This document shows positions 39,565-50,427 of a stretch of 64,000 bases of DNA, one piece after another (the first letter of the stretch is position 1; each line of letters opens with the position of its first letter). The stretch is from Neopestalotiopsis rosae (lineage: Eukaryota > Ascomycota > Sordariomycetes > Amphisphaeriales > Sporocadaceae), in assembly GCA_023078685.1 (NCBI GenBank), contig JALGAS010000002.1:558001-622000 (forward strand). The letters are read 5' to 3'. The notes below the pieces were generated by a model. The model did no database searches. It saw nothing but the letters and a program-made list of their open reading frames with translations, and was not told where the DNA came from. A program made the translations under genes and the position numbers.

Positions 39565-41681
39565 TTATTCCCTAATGTCTGGACCAAAGCTTAGAAAGAA
39601 GCCGTCGGGGACAGCGGTTGAGAGAGCCTCACGACGATTCCGCTTTCGCCGATCTGGGGTTGTGCTGGGTGCTTCCAAACGGGTGTTAAGATAGGATTGC
39701 ACGTCGCTAACAACGCCCCTGCTCAAAGCAGCCTGGAAGTTGCCCATATCAATAATGGGCAACAGTTTTGCGGCCTCGTAGAATCTGCCGCGAACCGCCG
39801 TCTCATCCCTGTCTTGGTTTTGTGCAATGAGTACCCAATCGAATCGGGTACCCGCACGTTTCTTGACGTCGCTGCGGAATTGCTGTTCGCGAATCATGGC
39901 AGCAGGCAACGGCCCTTGGGTAGGCATTGCCTGTTGTATTGCCCTCTCTTCAAGCCGATAAATGTCTCCCACAAAATGAAGACCGTCTGGGGCAACATAA
40001 ATCTCGCGCAAATGCATGACAACGGGGAGACTCTTGATCCATGTCGGGTTGTTCTCGTTTGGGCGCAGGCGGTAACGGATAGCTTCATTGACACTGATGC
40101 GCTCAGCTCCAAGGAATAACCCCCCGACAATTTGCCTGTTAGGATCCGCGGGGCTAATGGGATAGTTGTTGAAAGTCGAGTAGGAATCATTGATCTCGGC
40201 AACTGCCAGCTTGCTGGCCTCGAGCGCAACCATCTCATGCTTTTGCCTGTCGTTGCCGGCATACTGGCTGATTTGGTGCCAATTGATCTGGCTCATACGC
40301 ATGCCTTGTATCTCTCTCATATTAACTAGAAGACACAAATAGTCAGCGTCTGAGCTCACAATGATCGTGACGTGTAGGCGTAGAAGACAAAATTTGATGC
40401 TTCGAGGAGGAGCACTTACCAGGAGGAACACTGAAGGCCAGGTAGGGTCGCATGTCGGCCTCAGTTTTCAATACATTGTCCAACTGGATAGCTGCATGTG
40501 CCAAAGGCTTGATGAGACACTTGGGCTGATCATCGCTGACACCGTCTGTCGGAGCAATCTTAAGAACAACACCGAGTCGCCAAGCATTATTATTCTTATA
40601 CCAGACAATCTCACCTTCCCGGAATATGACGATTTCCTCGGCAACGGGCCGCACCTCCGCTTGGACTTGGGTCTGTTGTGAGGGACCAGCGGCGGCCACT
40701 GGCGCATGGATGGGATCTTGCATAGGGGAGGGCCTGGCCGCTGCGACTGGAGCTGGAGCTGAAACTGGAACTGGAACTGGAACTGGAGTCGGAGCTGGAG
40801 CCGGAGCCGGAGTCGGAGCTGGAGCCGGAGCCGGAGCCGGAGCTGGAGCCGGAGCCGGAGTTGGGCGTCGATTGTTGTTGTTGCTGTTGTTGTGGTACAG
40901 CGGCTGGCTGAGGTTGGACCGCAGTTCTCGGAGGTACTTGAGATTTGTTGACGGACGAGGCAGAAGCAGACCTTCTCATAGATGCTGCCTGCAAAGCCGG
41001 CGAAGCAGCAGGAGATACGTGGGCCGAAACTGGTCCTGTGGCTGCGGCTATCCTCTTTTTGAGAGCCTCTGGCTCGTGCTTGGCACTCTTGTTGCATAAC
41101 TTGCAAGCACAATCTCCCTGGTCGCTTGAGCCACCTATCAACCATATGAGATGGTGAAAGAACTCATTGGCCGTAGCATAACTTCTCGGGTTTCCGCTCC
41201 TATCACTGAGAGGATGCCCGTAGATAAAGTAGTCATGGTTCTCTTTCTTGTCCTTGTCTGCCTTTGTTTCTGAAGATGACTGTTAGTACAGGTAGCTTCA
41301 GTGCGTAAGAAGGAGACTGCCACCTACTAGGTTTTCTTCGAATATGGTAGTTTTCAGGAAATTCCTTCAAGATATAATTGCGACCTTATACGGAGTTAGT
41401 TATGGTCGTACCCGCCTGGGTGGTCAAGGAAGCATACTTCGAGCTACTGGGTCACTGATCAAGAATTGGTCCCGCAAAAGACCTCCGAGTTTTAACAGAA
41501 ATTCTTGGTATTTCCGCTTGTCGATCTCTGAGTCGTCTGGGCTGAGTCTCTCTGCTGCCTTGTATTGCTCTTCCGGCCAGAGCTTGCCATCGCTACACGT
41601 TGTCCTGAGTGCAAACTCGAACACCTGCTTTGACGGGTTGGGTTGGGCCACAGCCCCAGCCCCAGCGACAGCAGCAGCCAT
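39565..41681 (-). CDS. Clr2-like transcription-silencing protein
   Basis: Proposed exons: 41681-41438, 41384-41328, 41269-40972, 40907-40420 and 40325-39565, product 615 aa. Introns 1, 2 and 4 have good donors or acceptors and branch sites. Intron 3 (40971-40908, donor GTCTGC) is tentative: it is the simplest way to move from the frame encoding the N-terminal half to the frame encoding the C-terminal half. N-terminal marks are NYILKEFPENY, then DYFIYGHPLS, ANEFFHHLIWLIGG and a Cys cluster (CACKLC), as in the Clr2 silencing domain. The C-terminal half, starting EEIVIFREGEIVWYKNN, resembles the BAH-like Clr2 C-terminal region. In fission yeast Clr2 belongs to the SHREC complex that silences heterochromatin. 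A variable Pro/Ala linker joins the halves. Confidence 0.8.
40741..40860. repeat. GGAGCY-type hexanucleotide repeat in the Clr2-like gene
   Basis: About twenty degenerate 6-bp units (GGAGCT, GGAGCC, GGAACT, GGAGTC). On the minus strand all three frames are open, giving Ser/Gly-rich, Pro/Ala-rich or Leu/Arg-rich peptide. The frame that continues into the conserved C-terminal domain is the Pro/Ala/Val one. Confidence 0.9.
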
Positions 41682-43241
41682 AACTCTAGTCGCTTAATAC
41701 CAAAGACAACTGCACCACAAGATACGGACGGCCGGTCTGGCAAGACGCTACCCAAGTCACAGCCACACCAACCTTGCGTCAGCTCTCGTGAAAAGGTATG
41801 TCGTCCCGAGAAATAGGTGATTAGTATCTCTAGGTCTGTGTCTGATTACCCTCCCTTTGGAGATGTTGGCTGTCCTGGAAAATGTGAATGTTGGCCTGAT
41901 CGCTGACCTGCACAAACTTCACTTGATGACAGGCAGGATATGTTGATACGCTAGCGCGAAGCTTTCCTGCGAGGCTGGTGAAGGGATGCTGTGATGCTCC
42001 AGACGGATCCCGCAATTGACGTTCCAAGCTCACCAGGAACAGACCCAAAAGCTTTCTAGACGATTACTGGATATTGATGTTGCGATTAGAATAGAGTGCG
42101 GCGGTCTTTTGGTGCCATTGAAGGCTTCGGGAATGAAGTTGTTGTTGACTACCAGTACCTAGCAAATGGGGGCTTAAATGTCAAGATGCACAGGTTACAC
42201 CATGTCAGGGCGCCACTTTTCTCTTCGCACTGCGGCAAGTACCTAGACTTGCGCTAACCAGTTTTGACCTCAAATTCTGGCAAGGCACAACAGCCAGTCG
42301 CTCCTTCACTGTGGACGAAGCCAATAAGCCACCATCTGTTGCAGCTGTAGTCCGTTAGCGCACATTCTTTCTAGCATCAATATCAATACACGCTGGTAAC
42401 GACCTGGAAACCTTCAACATGTGCTTTTAATACTTCCCGCGTATGAAAACGACTGTGAAAAGAAATTGAGCTTTCTTTATATACACAACATATGTAAGAA
42501 ATATATCAAGACTTGATAAAAGGCTGTTCTCGTAATTCACCGAAAGCCACGATGTAATCAAATATATGTAATTATTCAATATACTTGAGGTTACTCAACA
42601 GTGCATCTCTACAGCAAGTCAGTAACACTGCGCTCAGTCAAGTGTGCCATCATCGCAGGGCGGCGCAAATGACCTACCACTAAATCATACCTGACTAACC
42701 TATAGTTGCTCCTGTGATCATGATAGTACTACTTTCCTCCATGCCATTCCACGAGCGCAGCCGTGATACCGGGATTATCGTACAGGGGTTCATGCTACGC
42801 CCACCTGCGTGAAGCTCAGCAGCAAGCTCAGCGGCAAGAGCCAAAGCTGAAGCAGCCTCACTGATCCATAGGATGATTCACATTTCTCGATACAAGATGA
42901 ACGCCGTAGCCTCTTTATACAATTGATCCGTTACTCATTATCTTGCTTTATTAAGGCAAGAGGCAGCAATCCTGGAAAACGACTTTTGATCGCTCATTAT
43001 CTCCTACCCGCAAAGCTCACTCTTGAGTTCAGATGCAGCCTCGCCATTGTGAAAGCAATGTCTTTTGTGGTCAGGCTCTGGAGGAAGGTTTGGCAAGGTT
43101 CGCAGTCGCCGGGCCATCAGCAACCGGGAGAATTTCATTTATTGCAACAAGTAAATGGGAATATCGGAAGTAGCAACGGAATAAATAGCCACGCGACTCT
43201 AGCCGGCAACCCACCACCAATCCCTCCAGCATCCAGCGACA
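41682..43241. other. Intergenic region, divergent from Clr2-like gene
   Basis: The left part should hold the Clr2-like promoter. No complete gene is seen. A plus-strand frame at 42923-43264 ends in a Pro-rich stretch just where the decayed membrane-protein frame begins, and may be a damaged N-terminal remnant of that gene in another frame. Confidence 0.45.
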
Positions 43242-43931
43242 ATGTTTGGTGCCATTTCGGTTGATCCAGATTTAATCATGAACATGACGCGTTCATACGA
43301 TGCGTCGTACGGTATAGACGTGGAATTCTCAGGCTTCTCGCCAGATTCAAGTTTTGCAATCGCCTATGGCATTTCCTTGGCCATCCCATCAGATTATTTT
43401 GGGTACCAGCAGCTTGTGCCAGATCAACCAAATATATTTGACTCATTCACTGATGAAAAAAAGAGTTAATTAAATAAGACTATCCATGAAAAGCACCTAG
43501 GGGCCAACTATGGGTATTACATTGGCCTGAGCAACTTTACGGACTCAACCAACCTGACTTACTTGGAAATCCACCTTCTCGTGGATGGGGTAGGATACAG
43601 CATTGACTCAATTACAGTCAAGCTTTCGTTGGCAATGATCACCTTCTACATCCTCGTGGTAGGACTATACCTGTGCTTCACGGTCGTGAGCGGCCAAACG
43701 GGCACAAGCTGGGGCACAGCAGGAGAGCTACTGATGCTCGCCATCAACACACCGAGTCCGGGGACTTTTCCCAATACCAGTGCTGGGGTCGAAACGAATA
43801 GGACCTTTGGGGTCTTGGCGAATATTCAGGTCAATATAGAAAGGTCTAGGTCTCTGGAAATTGTATTTCACAATGCCGGGACACAACCGGCGCGTGGCTT
43901 GGATAACGTCGTGCCAAATGAGAAATACTAG
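43242..43931 (+). pseudogene. Decayed fungal membrane-protein gene with one in-frame stop
   Basis: One reading frame runs from 43242 to the TAG at 43929-43931, broken only by TAA at 43467-43469. Protein-like sequence resumes immediately after it (YYIGLSNFTDSTNLTYLEIH). The second half has a clear membrane segment (LSLAMITFYILVVGLYLCFTV) followed by a stretch typical of a large family of uncharacterised Sordariomycete membrane proteins (ELLMLAIN..., ending near LEIVFHN). N-glycosylation-like NxS/T sites precede the membrane segment, suggesting an outward-facing domain. The N-terminal part usual for such proteins is missing or in another frame. I read it as a partial, broken copy; stop-codon readthrough or a strain-specific mutation cannot be excluded. 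Function unknown. Confidence 0.6.
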
Positions 43932-44606
43932 AATAGCACATAGCCCATCTTGACATATTTGAAGAACCCAAGGCCTTTTGCATTACAGTAGACCTCTAAC
44001 CATGCATAGTAGGTGCTAAATGTATTTGATATTGACAAGAGATGAATAAAATACAGGACTCTGTATGTCTCCATATATGGTGTATTACCAGGGGGGTTTT
44101 TTTTTTTTTTTCCCAATTTATATTACTGATATTTTCTTTGCGAGCCAGGCTGACACTACATTGGACCTACAAGCGACTTTCGATAGACTTGACGGCAAGA
44201 TCATTTCCTGTCGTCTACCACCGTTATCGAGTCTTAATCTTGGTTCAAAAGAAGGTCTACAATAGAGCTACCACGATGGAATCGCATCTTTCTGCGTGCT
44301 GTTGTACAGCTCAGTTTGCTCCATTGTGATGCATTCAATGCATCGCTGGTTGGACTCGGCGGTATACGTGGATCGTAAGTGTCTTTGAACGCGCCCGTAG
44401 ACCTGGGTACCCCAGAGCACATGCACTTGGTCTCGATTGGTCAAAGCCCCTGCATTGTGCTTTTGAAGAGAAACTCTTCTTCAACATGATTGGACACTGA
44501 AATTGATACCACAGATTTACCCCGCTGATGGGCGCCAATATGCACATCCAACGGGACCCTGTAGCCAGACACTTTCGACAGCTATGTGGCTTAGCAAAGA
44601 CAGACA
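43932..44606. other. Spacer between the two broken membrane-protein genes
   Basis: No intact gene. It holds a G6 run followed by a long T run (44091-44111). It also holds a short frame containing a SQADT peptide (about 44143-44157), of which a similar copy lies near 47233. It may contain degraded coding sequence. Confidence 0.4.
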
Positions 44607-44766
44607 ATGAACCAGGCAACCAGGGAAATGCCCAAGTATCTAGTAAGCCCATATCACCAGCGCGTCCTGGCCTCTAAATTTGACCTGGCCTCTAAATTTG
44701 AGGAGTATACGGCCATTAGCATCAAGTCAGATTCACGTCTACGGCATTCTATCTTGGCTTACTTCG
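44607..44766 (+). other. Possible 5' exon of the CorA-like gene
   Basis: An ATG-initiated frame (MNQATREMPKYLVSPYHQRV...) runs to a strong-looking donor GTATGC at 44767. A weak acceptor at 44860-44861 would keep phase with the CorA-like frame and would remove the ATG at 44783. The frame contains a perfect 18-bp tandem duplication (44666-44683 and 44684-44701) encoding LASKFD twice. Use of this exon is speculative. Confidence 0.25.
44666..44701 (+). repeat. 18-bp perfect tandem duplication
   Basis: Two identical adjacent copies of an 18-bp unit starting CCTGGCC. The length is a multiple of three, so an open frame across it is preserved. Confidence 0.9.
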
Positions 44767-44782
44767 GTATGCGCCTGGCACT

Positions 44783-46867
44783 ATGGCTCGGGACAGCGAG
44801 ATCAACCTGTCGAGCGGCAGACGGCTAATGTCCCTCCATCGTCAACATTTCCGTCGTCGAGAGGACGAGAGACAGGAGTATCACTCTATTTCACATCATA
44901 TACATGATCAACCACACAAAGAGCTCACACACTACTCCTATGAACCACCTCGGCTTCCATCAAGTTATGATGCAGAAACGACCGGTTATCTAGGAGTAGC
45001 CCGGTTTATTCCCCCCGATGGCAGGATTCAACTTCCATTCGATTTCCACTGGCAAATTCAGCAAGATGAATACGAATGTAAACTTGAGCAAAACCAATTC
45101 GAGGGTGTAGATGAAAATGAGAATCTTGAGGACAGACTTCGAGATAAAGCAAAATCGAAGGTTCAATCTTCGAACGCATTTTTTGGACCAGAATTCTCGG
45201 AGGTTGGTGCAATGATCGTCTGGGACATCAACCCTTCAGAACCAGCTGATTACCTGGCTTTTAGCTTGCTCGGCGAATACTCAAGCCTTACTACGTCCGG
45301 TTTCCGGGGAATTGAGACTAATCGGGAGGAGAGGGAAATGTATCCTCTTATGTCCGGAGATGACGGCGCTGCAATTCGTCCTTGCATGGGCGAATTTTCA
45401 CAGCGGTGCGAGAAGATGCAAAGTCTCGGTGGTGCACCCTGGCAAAGAATCATCTTCTGCCAGGGCTTACCTTTCGCTTCACAGGACATGGGAGAAGATC
45501 GACATTTCCCTTTTCTTGTCTACGATCGCGAACGAGATTATGACCCAATACGGAGAGCAACCAATTTACACCTATCTAATGGACGAAGCGGTGGTAGCAA
45601 GAACATAAATCCCTACTCTGATCCACACAGTCCATTCCATGTTAGTTTCTTCGAGAAGCTGCCTGAGGTACCTGACGTGGGGGGACCTTGGAGGCCTTTC
45701 GAAGCAACGATCGAGGCAAGTCGCAAGAAGAATCTGAAGATCGGTTACCTCTACAACAGGCCACAAAAAGGTAGCAATAATAAGAAGGATGACAACAATT
45801 TGCGCGCATTTCGAAAGAGCTCATTTACAATGGTGGCAACCAGCTCATCTGAGCAGGAGGAACCTGAAGCAAGGGTTTCTTCGGGAGGTGATTATTGTTG
45901 GACAATATTAATATTGAGTCCTTCTAACTTTTTCTCCACTTCTTCTAAAGACATACCCGGAATACTTGCAAACACAGGAGTGAGCCTGATCAGCCAACAA
46001 ACTGCTCAGCTGTCCTTTATTGCGTATACTCTAAATCAACTTGAAAGAGGATGGGAAAAGCTTAATTAGTACATTGCAAGCTTGCTTGTCGAAGATTTCA
46101 TGGACCCCGAGACCTACACCAAATTGCTCTTCGACGATGAGATATTCAGCAGATCGAGGCTATATTTCTGGATTATTGGCTGCCTCAACGAATTCGATGT
46201 CAGCATTGAAGACAATATCAAACAATCGAGGCTTTTTCGCCAAGGCCGAGTAGAACCTCTACTCAATTCGTTGCGGTCGCAGTCGATACCAGAGCCTCCA
46301 GACCTCACAAGGCTTCGGGACCTCGACAAGCGTGCTCAAGAGCTCGAGCAGGGCTTGGAAGATATTCAAGCCCAATTTAGAGCAAAGATAGAGACGGTCC
46401 AATCCTTGCGCGAGGGTCTATTCAACGCGAGCGCTCTCATGGAGAGTCGCTCTTCTACGAAACTCGGCCAGAACGTACAACTTCTCACCTACGTGAGCAT
46501 ATTTTACCTGCCGTTGGGTTTCTGTGCCGCACTCTGGGCTATACCAGATATCACGGACAGCGCTACAAAGATTCCTTTCGTCCTCACTGCTTGCCTCGTA
46601 GGGTTCGTTACCTACGCAATTGTTTTCAATCTTGGGAACATCGCAAAAGTTTTGGGCAAGGTGTATGTCGGCTACAGGGCGCAGATCTTGCGGCATATGG
46701 AAAACGACGAGAACCAATCGTGGCAAGAACTCCGGAGGCAGTTTGAGGAGTTTCCTCCCAACCAAGAGAGGCAAATTCCCTCCGAATGGTGGATACTTCG
46801 GTACCAGACACACAAGCTATTCTCGAGAAGGAATCGCAGAAAGGCGGCTGAATCCGGAGATGCGTAA
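44783..46867 (+). pseudogene. CorA-like fungal membrane protein gene with an in-frame TAG
   Basis: One uninterrupted frame of 695 codons except for TAG at 46067-46069 (codon 429). The 428-codon first part is a soluble domain (for example YLGVARFIPPDGRIQLPFDF). After the TAG the frame continues for 265 codons with the features of fungal CorA-like Mg2+ transporter family proteins: a DFMDPETYTKLLFDDE / RLYFWIIGCLNEFDVSIEDN block, a coiled coil (about 46300-46450), two close membrane segments (46472-46550 and 46576-46635) and a basic C-terminus. The bacterial GMN pore motif is not seen, as is common in these fungal relatives. Truncation at the TAG would remove both membrane segments. No acceptable intron removes the stop. 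It is called a pseudogene, but the rest of the frame is intact, so the lesion is recent, strain-specific, read through or a sequencing error. Confidence 0.7.
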
Positions 46868-47644
46868 TCAGGCCTTTTTGGTGGCGTCGTTTGGGTTACT
46901 TACAGAGAAATCTAATATTGAAACATATTTGTAGAGAATCGCCTATTGCTGGAGTTGGAAAGGGAGAGGCTGCATCAGGCTTGAGAGCCAGTCTTGCGGG
47001 TATGAGATAGCCAATGATCAAGAGTAATTCCCCAGGATTGCTGCCTCTGACTTAATGCGAGAGATAAATGAGCCATGGAAGCTGTAAGTGCCAACTCATG
47101 ACATTTCATCAGGAATGCTTGCAACGTTGCATTCTATTTCCGTGCCAAACAGATACTGCCAACATTTGCTAACAGTCCATTTCCAACCTGAAAATGATGC
47201 TGATGCCAGCAGTCAACGACTACTTTTTCTTTTCCGAGCCAGGCCGACACTATAGTGCGCGGCATCCACATGGGGTGGCTTTGCTAGTCGCACCAATGCA
47301 TGTCCCGGATTTTAGTCGACCATAAAGACATTAAGACCGGTGATCCGTCACAAGCCTCACATAGTGGCACATTTTATCACCATCCGAATCTCCGTCAATG
47401 TCATTAACATGCATGAAGCGTAACTTACGTCTGATGATGATAGTCTTTCGAGATGACCGTCCGGTTGGTTGGATCCCTTCGGTGGGTGGCTACTTTGTGG
47501 CCAACGAACTATGATCCGGTGTAGTCAGTCAAAGACGCCCTGATGAGCAACGAACGAGATATGTATAAATGGAGGCCGCCGGAACGATCTTCTGTGAACA
47601 TTTAATTGTTATTCAAATATCAGCAGAGAATCGCACAGAAGACA
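46868..47644. other. Intergenic; promoter region of SDR gene
   Basis: No gene. A short sequence around 47231-47255 resembles one at 44138-44160 on the other side of the CorA-like gene. The right end is the SDR promoter with a TATA box. Confidence 0.5.
47564..47570 (+). promoter_or_regulatory. TATA box of the SDR gene
   Basis: TATAAAT lies about 80 bp upstream of the ATG at 47645, a usual distance for a short 5' UTR. Confidence 0.55.
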
Positions 47645-48711
47645 ATGGCAAAATACGACGCAAACACCGAGGGCTCGACCCTCGTCCATGACTTTGCTCA
47701 ACAAGTCAAGGGCAGGATCTGTAAGAATGACCACAGTATTTCCCACTCACTCTCAATCCAAAGCTGATTCGTATAGTTCTCTTGACTGGACCTAGCAAAG
47801 GAGGCATCGGTGCCGAGACTGTCATGACACTGGCCCATGGAGGTCCAGCCATGATCATTCTGCTCGGTCGTTCCTTGTCCAAGATACAGCCCACCATTGA
47901 CTCCATCAAGGAGATCAACCCAGTTATCAAGGTCAAATACGTCGAGATTGACTTGTCGTCGCTCCGCAGCACACGAGAAACGGCACAAAAGATCCTAGAC
48001 GACGAGGAGATTAGCCATATTAACGTGGTCATCAACAATGCCGCAGTTATGGGCCCTCCATATCAAAAGACCGAGGACGGCTTCGAGCTCCAGCTGGCCG
48101 CGAACCACCTGGGCCACTTTGTCCTGACCAACACCATCATGCCCAAGATATTGGCGGCCGCCGGTACCCACGGCAGCGCGCGTATTGTCAACGTCAGCAG
48201 TTCTGGGCACCGCTACAACCCCTTCCGCTTCTTCGACCCTAACTATACCGCCCCAGGCGCCTACAACGGCTTTGGGGCCTACGGCTCGGTCAAGACGGCC
48301 AATATCCTCTTCTCCGTGGCGCTGAACCGGCGCCTGGCCGACGCCTCCCACGGCAGCGTCCGCGCCTACGCTTTGCACCCGGGGAGCATCAGCACGAACC
48401 TGCAGGACTACATGAAGGCCTACGGCCCCGAGGAGGCGGCCGAAGTCGAGGACGGCTGCTGGCGCGTCATGGGCATGTCCATGGCCACCCTGCGCGCCAC
48501 GGGCGGCTGGAAGACGCTGGCCCAGGGATGCGCCACCACGCTCCGGGCGGCCCTCGATCCTGACCTGGCCAAGGAGCCGGGCGTGTATCTTGAGGACACC
48601 AACCTCACGACGGACACGCGACTGATCAAGGAGTGGGCTACCGACGCGGAGCTGGCTGAGAAGTGCTGGAAGCTGAGCGAGGAATTGGTTGGTCAAAAGT
48701 TTGATTTCTGA
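47645..48711 (+). CDS. Short-chain dehydrogenase/reductase (retinol-dehydrogenase/WWOX-like)
   Basis: Exons 47645-47720 and 47777-48711 (56-nt intron, GTAAGA donor, phase 1), product 336 aa. Classical SDR marks: the nucleotide-binding TGPSKGGIG (residues 29-37), NNAAV (112-116), a Ser cluster VSSSG (165-169) and the catalytic YGSVK (Tyr194, Lys198). The fold binds NAD(H) or NADP(H); the substrate is not readable. No polyketide, peptide-synthetase or terpene gene is nearby, so a biosynthetic role is not suggested. The coding region is GC-rich at third positions, like the housekeeping genes to its right and unlike the broken genes to its left. Confidence 0.92.
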
Positions 48712-49337
48712 TTGGAGTCGTGAAATGTCTCATGATGTACAATGTATTATTATTGATGTAAGATATAATATTGGAATTCGTCAATCTGTCAATCGTCGGC
48801 GATATACCTGAGCATCTATTCCTTGTAGGTACAAGATCAGACAAGCCATGAATCCGTGATCATGTAGAGTACAACTTTATGGGGGCGGAAGACGAAAGAA
48901 GGCCCAAAGAGCCCAGTTGTACGATAAGCAAAGAAGAAAAAGAGAAGGAAGAATGTGGAAGGGCAGACTTGTATAGAGTTTTCTAGAGGTTCTTACCTTA
49001 GACAAATGCAATCATATAACACGCAGTAGTGCTACTCCATCCCCAATCAATCGCTTGTCACCGTACCTGAGCAAGCTTCCCGAGGCCCGCCTAACCCAGC
49101 ATGTCTCCCCACTAAGGCGGGGGGCTCTAGCTGACGTGCAGGGGGAAAGCTGCTTTCCCACCCGCCGCAGAGCCGCCTCTAAACCGAGAGACTGATTGAT
49201 TACCTTATCGCCATTTCGACATTGCGACTGAACCTCCTTAAACACCACTTCTGAATCCAATTCATTACACTCCTTCTCAGTCCCTGGGCCCGCGCTCGCA
49301 ACAACATAGCCTGCGCGAATCTGACGGCATAGCAACA
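48712..49337. other. Intergenic between SDR and AP-2 sigma genes
   Basis: Contains the AT-rich 3' end of the SDR gene and the promoter of the sigma adaptin gene. No other feature is supported. Confidence 0.6.
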
Positions 49338-50011
49338 ATGTTGTCTTTTATCTTGATACAGAACCGGCAGTATGTTCCTCCCGCCTGGCCGAACCCCTTT
49401 TGTCCGTGACATGCGCGCGCATACGCTTTCCAGAGATGCGCCCTTGGACATTTCCTACCCTAATCCCGAGCATCCCGAAGTTCCGACATTCTGAACCCCC
49501 AAAGCTGACCATTGTGATTTTGCGAATAGAGGCAAGACCCGCCTGGCAAAGTGGTACGTGCCGTACAGCGACGACGAAAAGATCAAGCTCAAGGGCGAGG
49601 TAAGCGGGCACAGGAAACATCACCCAACCTCTTGCGCCCAACAATCCCGCTGATGATACCCTCTCTGTTCCAAACATATAGGTCCACCGCCTCGTAGCCC
49701 CGCGCGATCAAAAGTACCAGTCCAACTTTGTAGAGTTCCGCAACAACAAGATCGTGTACCGGCGGTACGCCGGCCTCTTCTTTTGCGCCTGCGTCGACAC
49801 CAACGACAACGAGCTGGCCTACCTCGAGGCCATCCACTTCTTTGTCGAGGTCCTCGACTCCTTCTTCGGCAATGTCTGCGAGCTCGACCTCGTCTTCAAC
49901 TTTTACAAGGTTTACGCCATCCTCGACGAGGTCTTCCTGGCCGGCGAGATTGAAGAGACTAGCAAACAGGTCGTCTTGACGAGGCTGGAACATCTCGACA
50001 AGCTGGAATAA
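49338..50011 (+). CDS. AP-2 complex sigma subunit (clathrin adaptor small chain)
   Basis: Exons 49338-49369, 49530-49599 and 49682-50011 (introns 160 and 82 nt) give 143 aa, the normal size. It reads [20 protein letters not shown], then [39 protein letters not shown] and [20 protein letters not shown], the full longin-like fold of sigma adaptins. The sequence is closer to sigma-2 than to sigma-1 ([25 protein letters not shown]). AP-2 links plasma-membrane cargo to clathrin in endocytosis. The first exon is only 32 nt. The gene is convergent with the zinc-knuckle gene. Confidence 0.95.
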
Positions 50012-50427
50012 GGGGGAATCTGAGGGCAAGAGTGTACACTTTATTTGAAAAAGCATTTGCATGGCGTTTGGGAGTTATGGCTCTTGACATTACGGACCCG
50101 AGATGCGGCCCTTTATCATGTCAGAGACCGTATCAGATCTTGATTGCATAGTCTATACAAGATACACACTTTTTACGATACCAACAGGTCCAAAGAGATT
50201 TCTGTCTTCAAGCTGGGGCCACAACAGTGTAAATGGGATGTGGTTCATTGACTATCTATGCTCAATATCTATCGAAAGCCAGGTTGCCTAGAGGTAAAAA
50301 GAACGGACAACATTAGAAGTTTACGCGCAAACAATTACACCCTCAAGTAAAGTCAAAGCATTTCTGGAACCCATGTTACGCAGACCTCTTAAAAATCAAC
50401 TGCAATGACCGTCAAAACCCCGATTGA
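50012..50427. other. Convergent intergenic spacer
   Basis: Holds the 3' ends of the AP-2 sigma gene (plus) and the zinc-knuckle gene (minus). Nothing else is seen. Confidence 0.6.

Noticed and set aside
47645..48711. SDR gene as part of a secondary-metabolite cluster
   Set aside because: No polyketide synthase, peptide synthetase, terpene cyclase, P450 or transporter cluster around it; neighbours are housekeeping genes.
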